From the NCBI RefSeq assembly GCF_000691505.1, contig NZ_JMIP02000014.1, positions 423,943 to 487,942 of the forward strand: a stretch of 64,000 nt of DNA. Direction: 5' to 3'. This stretch comes from Halostagnicola sp. A56 (GTDB taxonomy: Archaea > Halobacteriota > Halobacteria > Halobacteriales > Natrialbaceae). The number at the start of each line of letters is the position of its first letter. Position 1 is the stretch's first letter. The translations under genes and the position numbers were made by a program. This document shows positions 27,029-36,169 of this stretch, piece after piece. The notes beneath the pieces are model-generated. The model ran no database searches. It was given only the letters and a program-made list of their open reading frames with translations, and was not told the origin of the DNA.

Positions 27029-28465
27029 ATGAGCGGGGGACAGCGAACGATCGTCGATGCTGTCGCGCGCGGACTCGAGCGCCTCGGCATCATCTCCGCC
27101 GACCGGTTCCGCCCGACGATGGAACTCGCGTTGCCTCGGATCGGGACCGGCTTCGCGATCATGTCCAAGCAGACGGCCGATCTGGCGATGGTCGGCATCG
27201 CCGTCGGCACGACGGGGACCGCCGGGCTCGCGTTCGCGCTGGCCTACTGGGAAGTCGTGACCATGCTCGGACTGGGCCTCGCCGGCGGGACCGTCACCCT
27301 CGTCTCCCAGAATTACGGTGGCGAGCAGACCGGCCGGGCCTCGATCGTGGTCAAACAGAGCGCGTTGGTCGCGATCGCGTTCGCGCTCCCGGTGATGGCC
27401 GTCTTCACCCTCTTTACGGAGCCGTTGATCGATCTCCTCGGCAACGATCCGGATTCGATCCGTCACGGGAGCACCTACCTGACCTTCGTCACGCCGGCGG
27501 TCCTCTTCGAGCTGTTGAACCTCATCGCGAGCCGAACGTACACCGGGATCGGCGACACGTTCACGGAGATGATTGCCCGCGGCGGCGGCGCGGTTCTCAA
27601 CGTCGTCCTCAGCGCGCTCTTCATTTTCGGGTTCGACATGGGCGTCGCCGGCGCAGCGATCGGTACCACACTCTCGACGGGGTTCGTCACCGTCGTGCTC
27701 GCGTGGGGGATGTTCGGACGGAGCTACGGGGCGCTGGGAATGGAACCGAGTCCCGTCCCGCTCACCCGGACCGGGCCGCTGTTCGACGCGGGTATCGTCC
27801 GCCAGCTGATGGAGATCTCGCTGCCGGAGATCGGCCGGCGGCTCGCACAGGGCGTCGTCGTCTTCCCGCTGCTCTGGATCGCCGCCGCGTTCGGTCCGGT
27901 CATCGTCACCGCCTACGAGGTCGGCAGACGCGTCCGCGGCCTGATCAACAGCATCAACTGGGGGATGTCTCTGGCCTCGAGTTCGCTGGTCGGCCAGCAC
28001 CTCGGCGCGAACGACGAGGACGAGGCCGAGGCCTACGGCGAGGCGATCGTCCGGCTGTCGACGCTGCTCTACGTCGGCGCGGCCGCGATCGTCCTGATGT
28101 TCGCCGATCCGATCGCCAGCGTGTTCGTGAGCAGTCCCGCGGAGGTCGGCCAGGCCGGCACCTTCGTCGCGGTCGGCGCGATAAGCGCGATCGGGTTCGG
28201 GATCGACGGCGGCGCCGCCGGCGCGCTGTTAGGTGCCGGCGCGACCCGCTGGCCGTTCGTCGCCTCGCTGATCGGACGGTACGCCTGCGCGCTCCCCGCC
28301 GCGGCCCTGGGTCTGGTGACGCCGCTCGGAGTCTCGGCGCTCTATCTCGCGTTCTTGCTCGAGACGTTCGTCCCGGGCGGGATCAACTACTGGCTCTTTC
28401 GCTCCGGTCGCTGGAAGGCCGTGAGCCGGCGGTATCGTCCCGGTTCGACGACAGACGCGGATTGA
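27029..28465 (+). CDS. MATE family efflux transporter
   Basis: The 478-residue protein has twelve predicted helices in two homologous halves, as in MATE (NorM/DinF) exporters that couple cation influx to drug or metabolite export. The conserved stretches SKQTADLAMVGIAVG and LGLGLAGGTVTLVSQNYGG lie in the first helices. MSGGQRT was chosen because the 26 upstream in-frame residues are not membrane-like. The substrate is unknown. Confidence 0.92.
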   Translation: MSGGQRTIVDAVARGLERLGIISADRFRPTMELALPRIGTGFAIMSKQTADLAMVGIAVGTTGTAGLAFALAYWEVVTMLGLGLAGGTVTLVSQNYGGEQTGRASIVVKQSALVAIAFALPVMAVFTLFTEPLIDLLGNDPDSIRHGSTYLTFVTPAVLFELLNLIASRTYTGIGDTFTEMIARGGGAVLNVVLSALFIFGFDMGVAGAAIGTTLSTGFVTVVLAWGMFGRSYGALGMEPSPVPLTRTGPLFDAGIVRQLMEISLPEIGRRLAQGVVVFPLLWIAAAFGPVIVTAYEVGRRVRGLINSINWGMSLASSSLVGQHLGANDEDEAEAYGEAIVRLSTLLYVGAAAIVLMFADPIASVFVSSPAEVGQAGTFVAVGAISAIGFGIDGGAAGALLGAGATRWPFVASLIGRYACALPAAALGLVTPLGVSALYLAFLLETFVPGGINYWLFRSGRWKAVSRRYRPGSTTDAD

Positions 28466-28521
28466 CGAGCGGTTCTACGGACGGAGCAGGCCGAGCGCCT
28501 CGGGGCTGATTCCGAGACGGT

Positions 28522-29100
28522 TCACAAGCCGAGCGAGAGCGTCAACCACGCCGCGAGGACTCCCAGCCCGATCGCGTAGAGCGTATCGAGGAAAAACCAC
28601 GAGAGCAGGTTTGCCACGTAGATGGCGACTACGAACGGGATACCGAGGAGCACGGACGGCGAGCGACGCCACTCCGATCGCGTCCGGTTCCACAGCGTCC
28701 TCGCGTCGCCCGTGCTCGGGAACGCCTGCGAGCCGATGCTGAAGCCGAGCCAGCCCAACGCGACCGCCGTTGCGACGATTTCCTCGCCCGGGAGCGTCAT
28801 ACCGGGCCCGATACCGCCCTCGAGCGCGCCGCTCGAGCGGACGACGGCGGCGAGGACGACGAACAGAGAGAACGCGACCGCGGTGTTGAACGCAAACGGC
28901 GCGACGCTGACGACGAACGATTCCCGATAGCGGTCGGGTTCGCGGTGGGTGACGTAGCCGGCGGGCGTTCCGAGTCGAAAGTACGCGACGTCGACAACGG
29001 GAACCCCCATCAGGTCGCAGGCCTTCTTGTGAGCGAACTCGTGGACCACCACGCCGGGGATCGTCAGCAGACTGAAGAGAAACCCGATGAGCACGAGCAT
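28522..29100 (-). CDS. M50-like membrane metalloprotease
   Basis: The 192-residue protein starts with a membrane segment containing HEFAH at residues 20-24, the zinc-binding motif of site-2-like (M50) and related membrane metallopeptidases. Three further hydrophobic segments follow. A second membrane motif comparable to NxxPxxxLDG of true M50 enzymes is not obvious. Its closest kin are small haloarchaeal membrane metalloproteases whose role may be regulated membrane proteolysis. It is downstream of the UPF0146 gene, 63 bp away on the same strand. Confidence 0.85.
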   Translation of the reverse strand: MLVLIGFLFSLLTIPGVVVHEFAHKKACDLMGVPVVDVAYFRLGTPAGYVTHREPDRYRESFVVSVAPFAFNTAVAFSLFVVLAAVVRSSGALEGGIGPGMTLPGEEIVATAVALGWLGFSIGSQAFPSTGDARTLWNRTRSEWRRSPSVLLGIPFVVAIYVANLLSWFFLDTLYAIGLGVLAAWLTLSLGL

Positions 29101-29163
29101 ATCCTATAACGAGAGTACCTCGACCTCAGTGTTCTGGATCGGCGTCTCGGCTCCCCGGCCGGG

Positions 29164-29556
29164 TCAGTCCGCGACGAACAGCGTCCCGCCTGGAATCGTC
29201 TTCCGTTCGACCGGAACGGTCGGCTGGTCGCCACCCAGAGTCGTAAACACGAAGGTGGCGTCGACCGCTCGAGCGACCGCGAGCGTCGGCCGGTGGAGTT
29301 CCGGCGGCAGGTTCTGGGCGACGACGGCGTCGGCCCCCTCGTAGACGCCCATTTCCGGTTCGACGATGTCATCGCGAACGAACGTCACGGCGTCGGGAAC
29401 GGATCGATCGTGAACGTCGGTTGCGGTGACGGAAACCCCGGATTTCGCCAGCACGCTCGCCAGATCGGTTCGGCGGCCGATCCCCACCTCGACCACCCGA
29501 TCCGCGCTCGAGAGGTAATCGCGGATTGCCTCCGTATTCCGACGAGAGTATGCCAT
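29164..29556 (-). CDS. UPF0146 family protein
   Basis: The 130-residue protein has a Rossmann-like pattern reminiscent of a reduced methyltransferase (VVEVGIGRRTDLASVLA, then VTATDVHD). This is characteristic of the archaeal UPF0146 family, whose function is unknown. The first ATG giving MAYSRRNTEAI was used. It is divergent from the archaemetzincin gene with only 39 bp between the two starts, so they share a promoter region. Confidence 0.88.
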   Translation of the reverse strand: MAYSRRNTEAIRDYLSSADRVVEVGIGRRTDLASVLAKSGVSVTATDVHDRSVPDAVTFVRDDIVEPEMGVYEGADAVVAQNLPPELHRPTLAVARAVDATFVFTTLGGDQPTVPVERKTIPGGTLFVAD

Positions 29557-29595
29557 GGCGGGACGTTTATGGCACCTGCGGCCATAGTCGTTTCT

Positions 29596-30117
29596 ATGCT
29601 CGTCGATATCGTTCCGGTGGGGTCGGTCTCCGCGGAGGTCAAGCGGGCGGCCTCGACGGCGTTGCGTTCCGTCTACGACTGCGACGTCGCGATCAACGAC
29701 TCGCAGTCGATTCCAAGCGGCGCCTACGACGACGGACGGAACCAGTACTCTGCGGAGGCGTTTATCCAGCTTGCAGAACGAACCGGCCGGGGCGAGAAGA
29801 ACATCGCGATCACGCCGCACGATCTGTTCTACCGGCGCCGAAACTACGTCTTCGGACTCGCGTACCTAGACGGCAGCGGGAGCGTCGTCTCGACCTATCG
29901 GCTCCAGACGTCCTCGGACGGCGGCTTCTCGAACAAGAGCGCCGCCGACATCTTTCAGGATCGGGTCCGAAAGGAGATCGTCCACGAGATCGGCCACACC
30001 TACGGGCTCGAACACTGCGACAACAACCGCTGCGTGATGAACTTCTCTCCGACGGTGCGCGAGGTCGACATCAAAGAGGAGAATCTCTGTGGGAGCTGTC
30101 AGCGGCTGATAACGTAG
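29596..30117 (+). CDS. amzA: Archaemetzincin
   Basis: The 173-residue zinc protease has HEIGHTYGLEHC (residues 131-142), the metzincin HExxHxxxxxH motif with the Cys that distinguishes archaemetzincins. CDNNRCVMNF carries the conserved Met, and CGSC near the end completes a second, structural zinc site. The fold is cytosolic and there is no signal peptide. The physiological substrate is unknown. Confidence 0.95.
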   Translation: MLVDIVPVGSVSAEVKRAASTALRSVYDCDVAINDSQSIPSGAYDDGRNQYSAEAFIQLAERTGRGEKNIAITPHDLFYRRRNYVFGLAYLDGSGSVVSTYRLQTSSDGGFSNKSAADIFQDRVRKEIVHEIGHTYGLEHCDNNRCVMNFSPTVREVDIKEENLCGSCQRLIT

Positions 30118-30186
30118 TCTGCACGTCAACCGCTCTCTTCGCGAGCGGACCTAACATTTCTTTACTGGCACGCCGTATTCGAACCA

Positions 30187-30966
30187 ATGCCCACCACTGC
30201 CCCCTTCGAGACGCTCACCGACGAGTACGACGCGTGGTTCGAATCGAACCGTGATGCCTACCGAGCGGAACTGGCCGCACTCGATCGCGTACCCCCTGAA
30301 GATGAACCGCCTACAGATGCCGTGGACGACACCGACGCCGGTGATGCCCTCGCCGCTCCCACTACGCTCGAGGTCGGCGTCGGCACCGGCCGCTTTGCCG
30401 GTCCGCTCGGGATTCCGGTCGGAATCGATCCGGCGGCGAACCCGCTATCTGCGGCTCGAGATCGAGGCGTCGAGCCGATTCGGGGCGTCGCCGAACGGCT
30501 TCCTGTCCGCGATGACATGCTCGAGCGGGTCGTGTTCGTCACCGTCTGGTGTTTCCTCGACGATTTCGAGCGCGCGCTCGCGGAAACCCGGCGCGTGCTC
30601 GCGGCCGACGGCGAACTCGTCGTCGCATTTCTCGACCGCTCGAGTCCGCTCGGGCAGGGCTATCAGGCGACCAAAGACGAGAGCCCGTTCTACGCGGACG
30701 CGCGGTTCGTCACCGGTGCGGAGGTCTGTAATGCGCTCGAGGACGCGGGATTCGTCGTTCGCGATCGGCTCCAGACGGTGTTCGAGGAATCGGGTGACGA
30801 CGAATCGGACGGCGATGAATCGGGTGGTGACGAACCGCACGGCGACGAACTGGACGGCAACGAACTGGACGGCGACGAACTGGCGGCCGAACCGACGGCG
30901 ACCGACCGCGTTCGATCGGGACACGGCGACGGACTGTTCGGCGTCGTTCGCGCCACACTCGAGTAG
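30187..30966 (+). CDS. Class I SAM-dependent methyltransferase with acidic repeat
   Basis: The 259-residue protein has SAM-binding motif I LEVGVGTGRFAG (about residues 62-73), then GIDPAANPL, and the post-motif VTVWCFLDDFERALAE (about 119-134). This is the layout of UbiE/COQ5-like small-molecule methyltransferases. After the catalytic core comes an insert of five-residue acidic repeats (about residues 203-233) with the pattern GDExx, followed by a short C-terminal beta strand. The substrate cannot be predicted. Confidence 0.88.
   Translation: MPTTAPFETLTDEYDAWFESNRDAYRAELAALDRVPPEDEPPTDAVDDTDAGDALAAPTTLEVGVGTGRFAGPLGIPVGIDPAANPLSAARDRGVEPIRGVAERLPVRDDMLERVVFVTVWCFLDDFERALAETRRVLAADGELVVAFLDRSSPLGQGYQATKDESPFYADARFVTGAEVCNALEDAGFVVRDRLQTVFEESGDDESDGDESGGDEPHGDELDGNELDGDELAAEPTATDRVRSGHGDGLFGVVRATLE
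30793..30885 (+). repeat. Tandem 15-bp repeat coding an acidic five-residue unit
   Basis: About six tandem copies of a 15-bp unit encode GDDES, DGDES, GGDEP, HGDEL, DGNEL and DGDEL within the methyltransferase gene. The last three units are the most alike. Repeat-number changes here would keep the frame. Confidence 0.7.
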
Positions 30967-31129
30967 CTCGCTCACTCCGACGGGCTCCGCGTCTCACCGT
31001 CGGGAACAACGATTTAGGCACTAACCTCGTACGGTCGCCTACGATCACTGCCGTGATGTCCGCCATCTTCTCGCGGAACGGTACGGCTGATTCGGCCTCG
31101 AGTAGCGGCTGGTGCGGAGGTGAGCGCCG

Positions 31130-31938
31130 ATGACGGACGACGAGCGGGAGATCGAAATCGACGTCGAAACCGAGGGCGACCGTTCCGGCGACGAGTCGTC
31201 GGACGACGGGATGCCGTCCGAAGGTGAGTTCGAGACCGCGCCGTGGCGTCGCGATTCGGCTCCACTCGAGGACCGCGATGAGTCACGGCCGCGCGACCTC
31301 GCGGACGAACTCGGCCGGGTCGACGTCATGTCGACGCCGGAGGCTACGTCGAGGGTCGCGTCACCGACCTCGAGACCGTCGACGAGACGACGGTGCGTCT
31401 CGAGGTCGCGCTACCCCACGGCCGGACGACGTCGTTCGAACTTGAGAAGCCGATCCCCTGGTCCGAGGAGTATCTGCTGGCCCGGATCGTCGAGGACGTC
31501 GGCTACGACGCTGCCTCCGTCGGCCACCTCGTCGGCGAATCGGTGTACCTCGCGCGTGCAGACCGCGAGCACGACGCCGACGAGTGGGACGGCCTTCGGG
31601 GGACCGCCGCTCGAGCAGCGGGTCGAACGGTGAACTCGCTGCTCGAGGCCTCGCTCGGCGGGCGCTTCGAGCGGACGGAAACGGGGCCGACGTGGCGGCT
31701 CGTCGATCCGCTGGAACGTCCTGACCCCGTCGAGAAAGACGGCTTCGACGCCCTGAGCGTCTCGATCGCTCTCGGGCTGGTTCTTACCGGCGTCCTCGTT
31801 GCTGCCGCCGGGGCAGTGTTCGGCGCAACGGGGGGCGTGGCCGTCTCGAGCGCCGTGATTGTGTACGCGTTGCCTGGCGTCGTGCTCGCGATCGCGGGAT
31901 TTCTCGTCGCGTATTCGCTAAACGGCACCGGAAAATAG
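31130..31938 (+). pseudogene. Conserved haloarchaeal membrane protein gene with a frameshift near 31329
   Basis: The first frame (from 31130) encodes an acidic head ending RPRDLADELGRVDVM. After about 31329 the coding signal continues in the frame one base back, as DAGGYVEGRVTDLETVDETT and then a soluble domain and two membrane helices, to the stop at 31938. Neither half makes sense alone, because the first frame becomes Arg/Ser-rich after the break. The total of 809 bp needs one extra base to be a whole number of codons, giving about 269 residues. It is either one deleted base (sequencing or mutation) or a -1 programmed shift, and no slippery heptamer is evident. The function is unknown. Confidence 0.75.
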
Positions 31939-31966
31939 GTCGCGGTCCGCTCGAGTCGTGTTGCGA

Positions 31967-33781
31967 TCAGACTGAGTAGTAGTACTCGCCTTCGCGTTTC
32001 TGCTCGCGATCTAACTGCGAGTCGGGCTTGTTGATCCGCGGGCGCGAGGTCCGCTCGTCGCGTCGGAACGTGATCTCGAGGTTCTCGAGGAAGTCGTTCA
32101 TCCCCTCGCGCATCGGCTGTGGCGTTCCGGCACGGCCCTCGATGGCGGGTTCGCCGTCGAAGACCATCAGCCGGTCAGCGAGCAGGTCGATCACGTACGT
32201 GTCGTGGTCGATCACGAGCACGGTGGCGTCGTGCATCTCGGCGTGGCGTCGGATCGCGCTCGTCGCTTGCACCCGCTGTTCGACGTCGAGATGGGCCGAC
32301 GGCTCGTCGAGCAAGTACAGGTCGGCGGTATCGGAGAGGCAGGCCGCGATGGCCACGCGCTGGCGCTCGCCGCCCGAGAGATCCGAGAGGTTCTGTTCCA
32401 TGATCCGCTCGAGTTGCAGCGGCTGGGCGATTTCGGTGTTCCAGTGTGAAGAACCGAACTGGTCTGTGATCGACGAGAGGAACACGTCGACGCGCATGTG
32501 CTGGTCGATGGTGACGTACTGGGGTTTATACGAGATGTCGAGATCCAGATCTGTTTCGCCCGTCGTGGGCTCTAAGTCGCCGGTGAGCAACTTGGCGAAC
32601 GTCGACTTCCCGATACCGTTCGGGCCGACGATGCCGAGCACTTCGCCTTCCATGATCTTGCCGCCCTCGACTGCGAGTTCGAACTCGCCGTCGCCGTAGG
32701 ATTTCGTCATATCCGGATATTCGACGAGCGTGTCGCGGTGAGTCGCGTTTCGCGGCGCGTGCTCTTCGAACTCGATCTGGCTCGGCCGGATCCGCATGTT
32801 CTCGTTCTCGAGGTAGCCCGAGAGGTACTCGTTGATACCGTTGCGGACGGATTTGGGCGTCGTGATGACACCGTAGGCACCGGGTTCACCGTAGGCGACG
32901 TGGAGGGTGTCACAGAGCAGGTCGAGAATCGCGAGGTCGTGTTCGACGACCAGGACGGATTTGCCCTCCTCTTCGGCGAGTTCGCGGGTGAGCCGTGCGG
33001 CGGTTACTCGTTGGCCGATGTCGAGATAGGGCGTCACCTCGTCGAGGAAGTAAAAGTCAGTGTCACGAGCGAGCGTTGCCGCGATGGCCACCCGCTGGAG
33101 TTCACCACCCGAGAGGTCGTCGATAGACTGGTCCATCACCGGGCCGATCGAGAGCCGTTCGACCAGCGAGTCGAGTTCGCCGCGTTCGTCGGTTCGCTCG
33201 AGCAGTTCCCGCGTGTTGCCGTCGAACTGCTGGGGGATCTGATCGACGTACTGGGGCTTTCTCGAGACGGTCACGTCGCCGTCGCGCACGTCAGCGATGT
33301 AGTCCTGCAGTTCGGTGCCACGATAGGCGTCGAGCACCTCCTCCCAGCCGGGCGATTCGGTGTAGCGGCCGAGATTCGGCTCGAGTTCGCCCGCGAGGAT
33401 GCGAACGGCGGTCGTCTTCCCGATGCCGTTCGGGCCGAGGATACCGGTTACCTGCCCTTCCTGTGGGGCGGGAAGTCCGTACAGAGAAAAGGCGTTCTCG
33501 CCGTAGCGGTGGACCGGATCGTCCTCGAGTTCCTGCGGGAGGTTGATGATCTCGATTGCGTCGAAGGGACACTTCTCGACGCAGATACCGCAGGTTTCGC
33601 CGAGACAGATCTCCTCGGAGATGCGGACCTGTTCGGGCTGGCCCTGATCGGGTTCCTCGCCGCGGAGCGTGATACACTCCTTGCCCGTTCGGTTCGGCGG
33701 ACAGTAGTTCTTGCACTCGTAGTTACACCGATCCGGCTGGCATCGGTCTAAGTCTACGACGGCGATGCTATCGTCTGCCAT
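31967..33781 (-). CDS. Ribosome recycling ATPase RLI/ABCE1
   Basis: The 604-residue protein splits post-termination ribosomes. The N-terminal region has two [4Fe-4S] motifs, with cysteines at residues 14, 19, 23, 27 and 36 and then 59, 64, 67 and 71. Two ABC domains follow, each with Walker A GPNGIGKT or GPNGIGKS and signature LSGGELQR or LSGGERQR, the first Walker A being at 116-124. The second half ends in a basic and aromatic tail. The ATG at 33781 was preferred to a longer frame. The gene is 2 bp downstream of the EMC6-like gene and is probably co-translated with it. Confidence 0.96.
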   Translation of the reverse strand: MADDSIAVVDLDRCQPDRCNYECKNYCPPNRTGKECITLRGEEPDQGQPEQVRISEEICLGETCGICVEKCPFDAIEIINLPQELEDDPVHRYGENAFSLYGLPAPQEGQVTGILGPNGIGKTTAVRILAGELEPNLGRYTESPGWEEVLDAYRGTELQDYIADVRDGDVTVSRKPQYVDQIPQQFDGNTRELLERTDERGELDSLVERLSIGPVMDQSIDDLSGGELQRVAIAATLARDTDFYFLDEVTPYLDIGQRVTAARLTRELAEEEGKSVLVVEHDLAILDLLCDTLHVAYGEPGAYGVITTPKSVRNGINEYLSGYLENENMRIRPSQIEFEEHAPRNATHRDTLVEYPDMTKSYGDGEFELAVEGGKIMEGEVLGIVGPNGIGKSTFAKLLTGDLEPTTGETDLDLDISYKPQYVTIDQHMRVDVFLSSITDQFGSSHWNTEIAQPLQLERIMEQNLSDLSGGERQRVAIAACLSDTADLYLLDEPSAHLDVEQRVQATSAIRRHAEMHDATVLVIDHDTYVIDLLADRLMVFDGEPAIEGRAGTPQPMREGMNDFLENLEITFRRDERTSRPRINKPDSQLDREQKREGEYYYSV

Positions 33782-33783
33782 CG

Positions 33784-34101
33784 TCAGATCGTGACCCCCG
33801 TGGTGAGCAGGATTCCCCACGTCACGAACCACAGGGAGAAGGTCATGAACGCGATGAACAGGTAGTGTTTGGCTCCGAACTCGCCCTCGTTGTAGATTCC
33901 GGAGAGCTTGATGACCGGGAACTGAATCACGATCGCTCCGAGGACGACCAATAGCGCCTCCTGATTTTGCGCGCCCGCCTCGCCGGTCCCGTACAGCGAG
34001 AGGCAGACGAACGCGGTGGCGACCCCGAGCAACGCCGACAGCGCGGTCACGCTGACCGAGCGTATGTGCTCGTATCGGTCGCTAATCGATTCCGTCGACA
34101 T
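33784..34101 (-). CDS. EMC6-like small membrane protein
   Basis: The 105-residue protein has three hydrophobic segments (about residues 18-38, 47-65 and 78-100) with the charged turn KLSGIYNEGEFGAKHY between the second and third. Haloarchaeal proteins of this type are annotated as EMC6-like. The eukaryotic ER membrane complex subunit EMC6 is part of a membrane-protein insertase. The assignment is by family memory and topology and is not certain. Its gene precedes ABCE1 by 2 bp, which suggests a link between translation termination and membrane insertion. Confidence 0.8.
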   Translation of the reverse strand: MSTESISDRYEHIRSVSVTALSALLGVATAFVCLSLYGTGEAGAQNQEALLVVLGAIVIQFPVIKLSGIYNEGEFGAKHYLFIAFMTFSLWFVTWGILLTTGVTI

Positions 34102-34207
34102 ACGCCGAACTCAGTCGCCGTCGGTGAAAAGCCGTTCGCATTGGCTGGGACGCGTCTGGTGGCCCGAGTCGTCTCCGAGGCGTCTCGAGGACGCTCCGGA
34201 ACCGCAA

Positions 34208-34217
34208 TATTAATCAT
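34208..34217 (+). promoter_or_regulatory. TATA-like box of the acyl-CoA synthetase gene
   Basis: ATATTAATCA lies 23-32 bp before the ATG at 34240 in a locally AT-rich stretch. This spacing fits a leaderless haloarchaeal transcript. Confidence 0.45.
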
Positions 34218-34239
34218 TACTGTTTAGAGACCGTGTTGT

Positions 34240-35850
34240 ATGGAGACGCCACTGCTCGTCACGGATTTTCTGGATCAGGCGCGGACGTACTACACGGAGG
34301 CGGAGGCGATCGTCGGCGCGGACGGCGATCGGTTCACCTACGGGGAGCTCGGCGAGCGAGCCGATCGGTTCTCCGCGGTGTTACAGGATCGAGGCGTCGA
34401 GAAGGGCGACCGGGTCGCGGTGCTCGATCCGAACACCCACTACCACCTCGAGGCGGCCTACGGGGCCATGCAGATCGGTGCGGTCCACACGCCGCTTAAC
34501 TACCGACTGACGCCGTCGGATTACGAGTACATCCTCTCGGATGCTGGTGTCGACGTCGTCGTCGCCGACTACGAGTACGCGGAGAAAATAGAGGCGATCC
34601 GCGAGGACGTGCCGACCGAGACGTTCATCACGAACGACGCAGACGCGGTTGTCGGTCGCTGGGAATCGTTCGACGACGCCCTCGAGGAGGCGAGTCCCGA
34701 GTACGACCGACCGGAGATGGCCGAGGACGACGTCATCACGATCAACTACACCTCGGGGACGACGGGCGATCCGAAGGGCGTCTGTCGAACCCATCGGACC
34801 GAAACGATGCACGCGTACCTCGTCTCGATCTATCACGAACTCACCGACGACGACGTCTACCTCTGGACCCTGCCGATGTTCCACGTCAACGGCTGGGGAC
34901 ACATCTACGCCGTCACCGGGATCGGCGCGACGCACGTCTGCACGCGCGGCGTCTCGCCCGACTCCATCGTCGAGACGATAACGGGCGAAGATGTCTCGTT
35001 CCTGTGTGCCGCCCCCGCCGTACTCAACCAGTTGCTCGACTACTACGAGTCCGAGGGCCAGCCAGCGATGTCCGGGGCGAACGATGTCCGGGTGACGACC
35101 GCCGGCAGCGCGCCGCCGGAGGCCACGATCCGCGCCGTCGAAGACGAGTTCGATTGGTATCTCAAACACCTCTACGGGGCGACCGAGACCGGCCCGCTGA
35201 TCACGATTTCGGACGCCAAACGCCTCATCGACGAGGAGAACCGTCTCGAGATAAAGAAACGCCAGGGCTTTGGCATCCTCGGGAGCGACGTTCGCGTCGT
35301 CGACGAGGACGGGGAGGACGTTCCCCGCGACGACGAGACACTCGGGGAAGTCGTCGTTCGTGGCAATCAGGTGATGGATCGCTACTGGAACAAGCCCGAG
35401 GCGACCGAGGAGGCGTTCTCGGACCGCCTCGAGGGCTACTACCACATGGGCGACCTGGCGACCGTCGACGAGAACGGCATGATCGCGATCCGCGACCGGA
35501 AGAAAGACATCATCATCTCCGGCGGCGAGAACATCTCGAGCATCGAGCTCGAGGACGCGCTGTTCGACCACGACGCGGTCGCGGACGTGGCGGTGATCCC
35601 GGCACCGAGCGACGAGTGGGGCGAGACGCCGAAGGCGTTCGTCGTTCCGTCGTCGGGCGACGTCGCGAACCCGCCGGTTTCGGCCGACGAACTGACCGCC
35701 TACACGCGAGCGGAACTCGCGAGTTACAAGGCCGTTCGGCGAATCGAGTACGTCGAGACGCTCCCGAAAACCGCGACCGGGAAGACCCAGAAGTACGAAC
35801 TCAGAGAACGGGAGTGGGCCGACGAGGATCGACTGATCGGTGAAGGGTAA
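34240..35850 (+). CDS. Acyl-CoA synthetase (AMP-binding, class I ligase)
   Basis: The 536-residue adenylate-forming ligase activates a carboxylic acid with ATP and transfers it to CoA. Motif A3 is YTSGTTGDPKGV (about residues 169-180). The A5 region is YGATETGP (about 313-320). YHMGDLA and the hinge DRKKDIIISGGENISS (about 420-436) follow, and the C-terminal catalytic Lys is in PKTATGKTQK. The substrate may be a medium- or long-chain fatty acid or a related acid. A large inverted repeat follows the stop codon. Confidence 0.93.
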   Translation: METPLLVTDFLDQARTYYTEAEAIVGADGDRFTYGELGERADRFSAVLQDRGVEKGDRVAVLDPNTHYHLEAAYGAMQIGAVHTPLNYRLTPSDYEYILSDAGVDVVVADYEYAEKIEAIREDVPTETFITNDADAVVGRWESFDDALEEASPEYDRPEMAEDDVITINYTSGTTGDPKGVCRTHRTETMHAYLVSIYHELTDDDVYLWTLPMFHVNGWGHIYAVTGIGATHVCTRGVSPDSIVETITGEDVSFLCAAPAVLNQLLDYYESEGQPAMSGANDVRVTTAGSAPPEATIRAVEDEFDWYLKHLYGATETGPLITISDAKRLIDEENRLEIKKRQGFGILGSDVRVVDEDGEDVPRDDETLGEVVVRGNQVMDRYWNKPEATEEAFSDRLEGYYHMGDLATVDENGMIAIRDRKKDIIISGGENISSIELEDALFDHDAVADVAVIPAPSDEWGETPKAFVVPSSGDVANPPVSADELTAYTRAELASYKAVRRIEYVETLPKTATGKTQKYELREREWADEDRLIGEG

Positions 35851-35904
35851 TCCGGTCTTCGCGGGCTAGGAGAGGCCCCGTACGTCGTTTCACGTCCGTC
35901 CAAC

Positions 35905-35960
35905 GAGTGCAGTTCTCGGAGCGTCCTCGGTCGTCCGCTCTCTGTCTCCGAACTGCACTC
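35905..35960. repeat. Long imperfect hairpin downstream of the acyl-CoA synthetase gene
   Basis: GAGTGCAGTTC (35905-35915) is perfectly complementary to GAACTGCACTC (35950-35960). The inner part also pairs after a small bulge, as GGAG with CTCC. The loop is about 30-34 bases. It lies 55 bp past the stop of the synthetase gene and more than 200 bp before the next gene. A terminator, an RNA-processing site or a small RNA are all possible. Confidence 0.6.
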
Positions 35961-36137
35961 TCGCTGTCCCGTCTAAATTTCGCCCGACACGATTCGATCC
36001 GGTGATCGCGCACGGTCATTCCGACACCTGACTGACTGGTCAATTAGCTCAATATCTCGGTCGTAACGATCCATAACGGTATTTTTCGAACGTTTCTTTC
36101 GAATACTTACGTCCGATCCACGTGAGTAAGGCTCAAC

Positions 36138-36145
36138 TTTTATGC
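36138..36145 (+). promoter_or_regulatory. TATA-like box of the small HTH regulator gene
   Basis: TTTTATGC lies 25-32 bp before the chosen ATG at 36170, consistent with a leaderless mRNA. About 50 bp further upstream (36085-36103) two copies of TTCGAA are spaced 13 bp start to start and could be a binding site, possibly for the regulator itself. Confidence 0.5.
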
Positions 36146-36169
36146 GTCTGGGAGTTTTCGATTCGTAGT

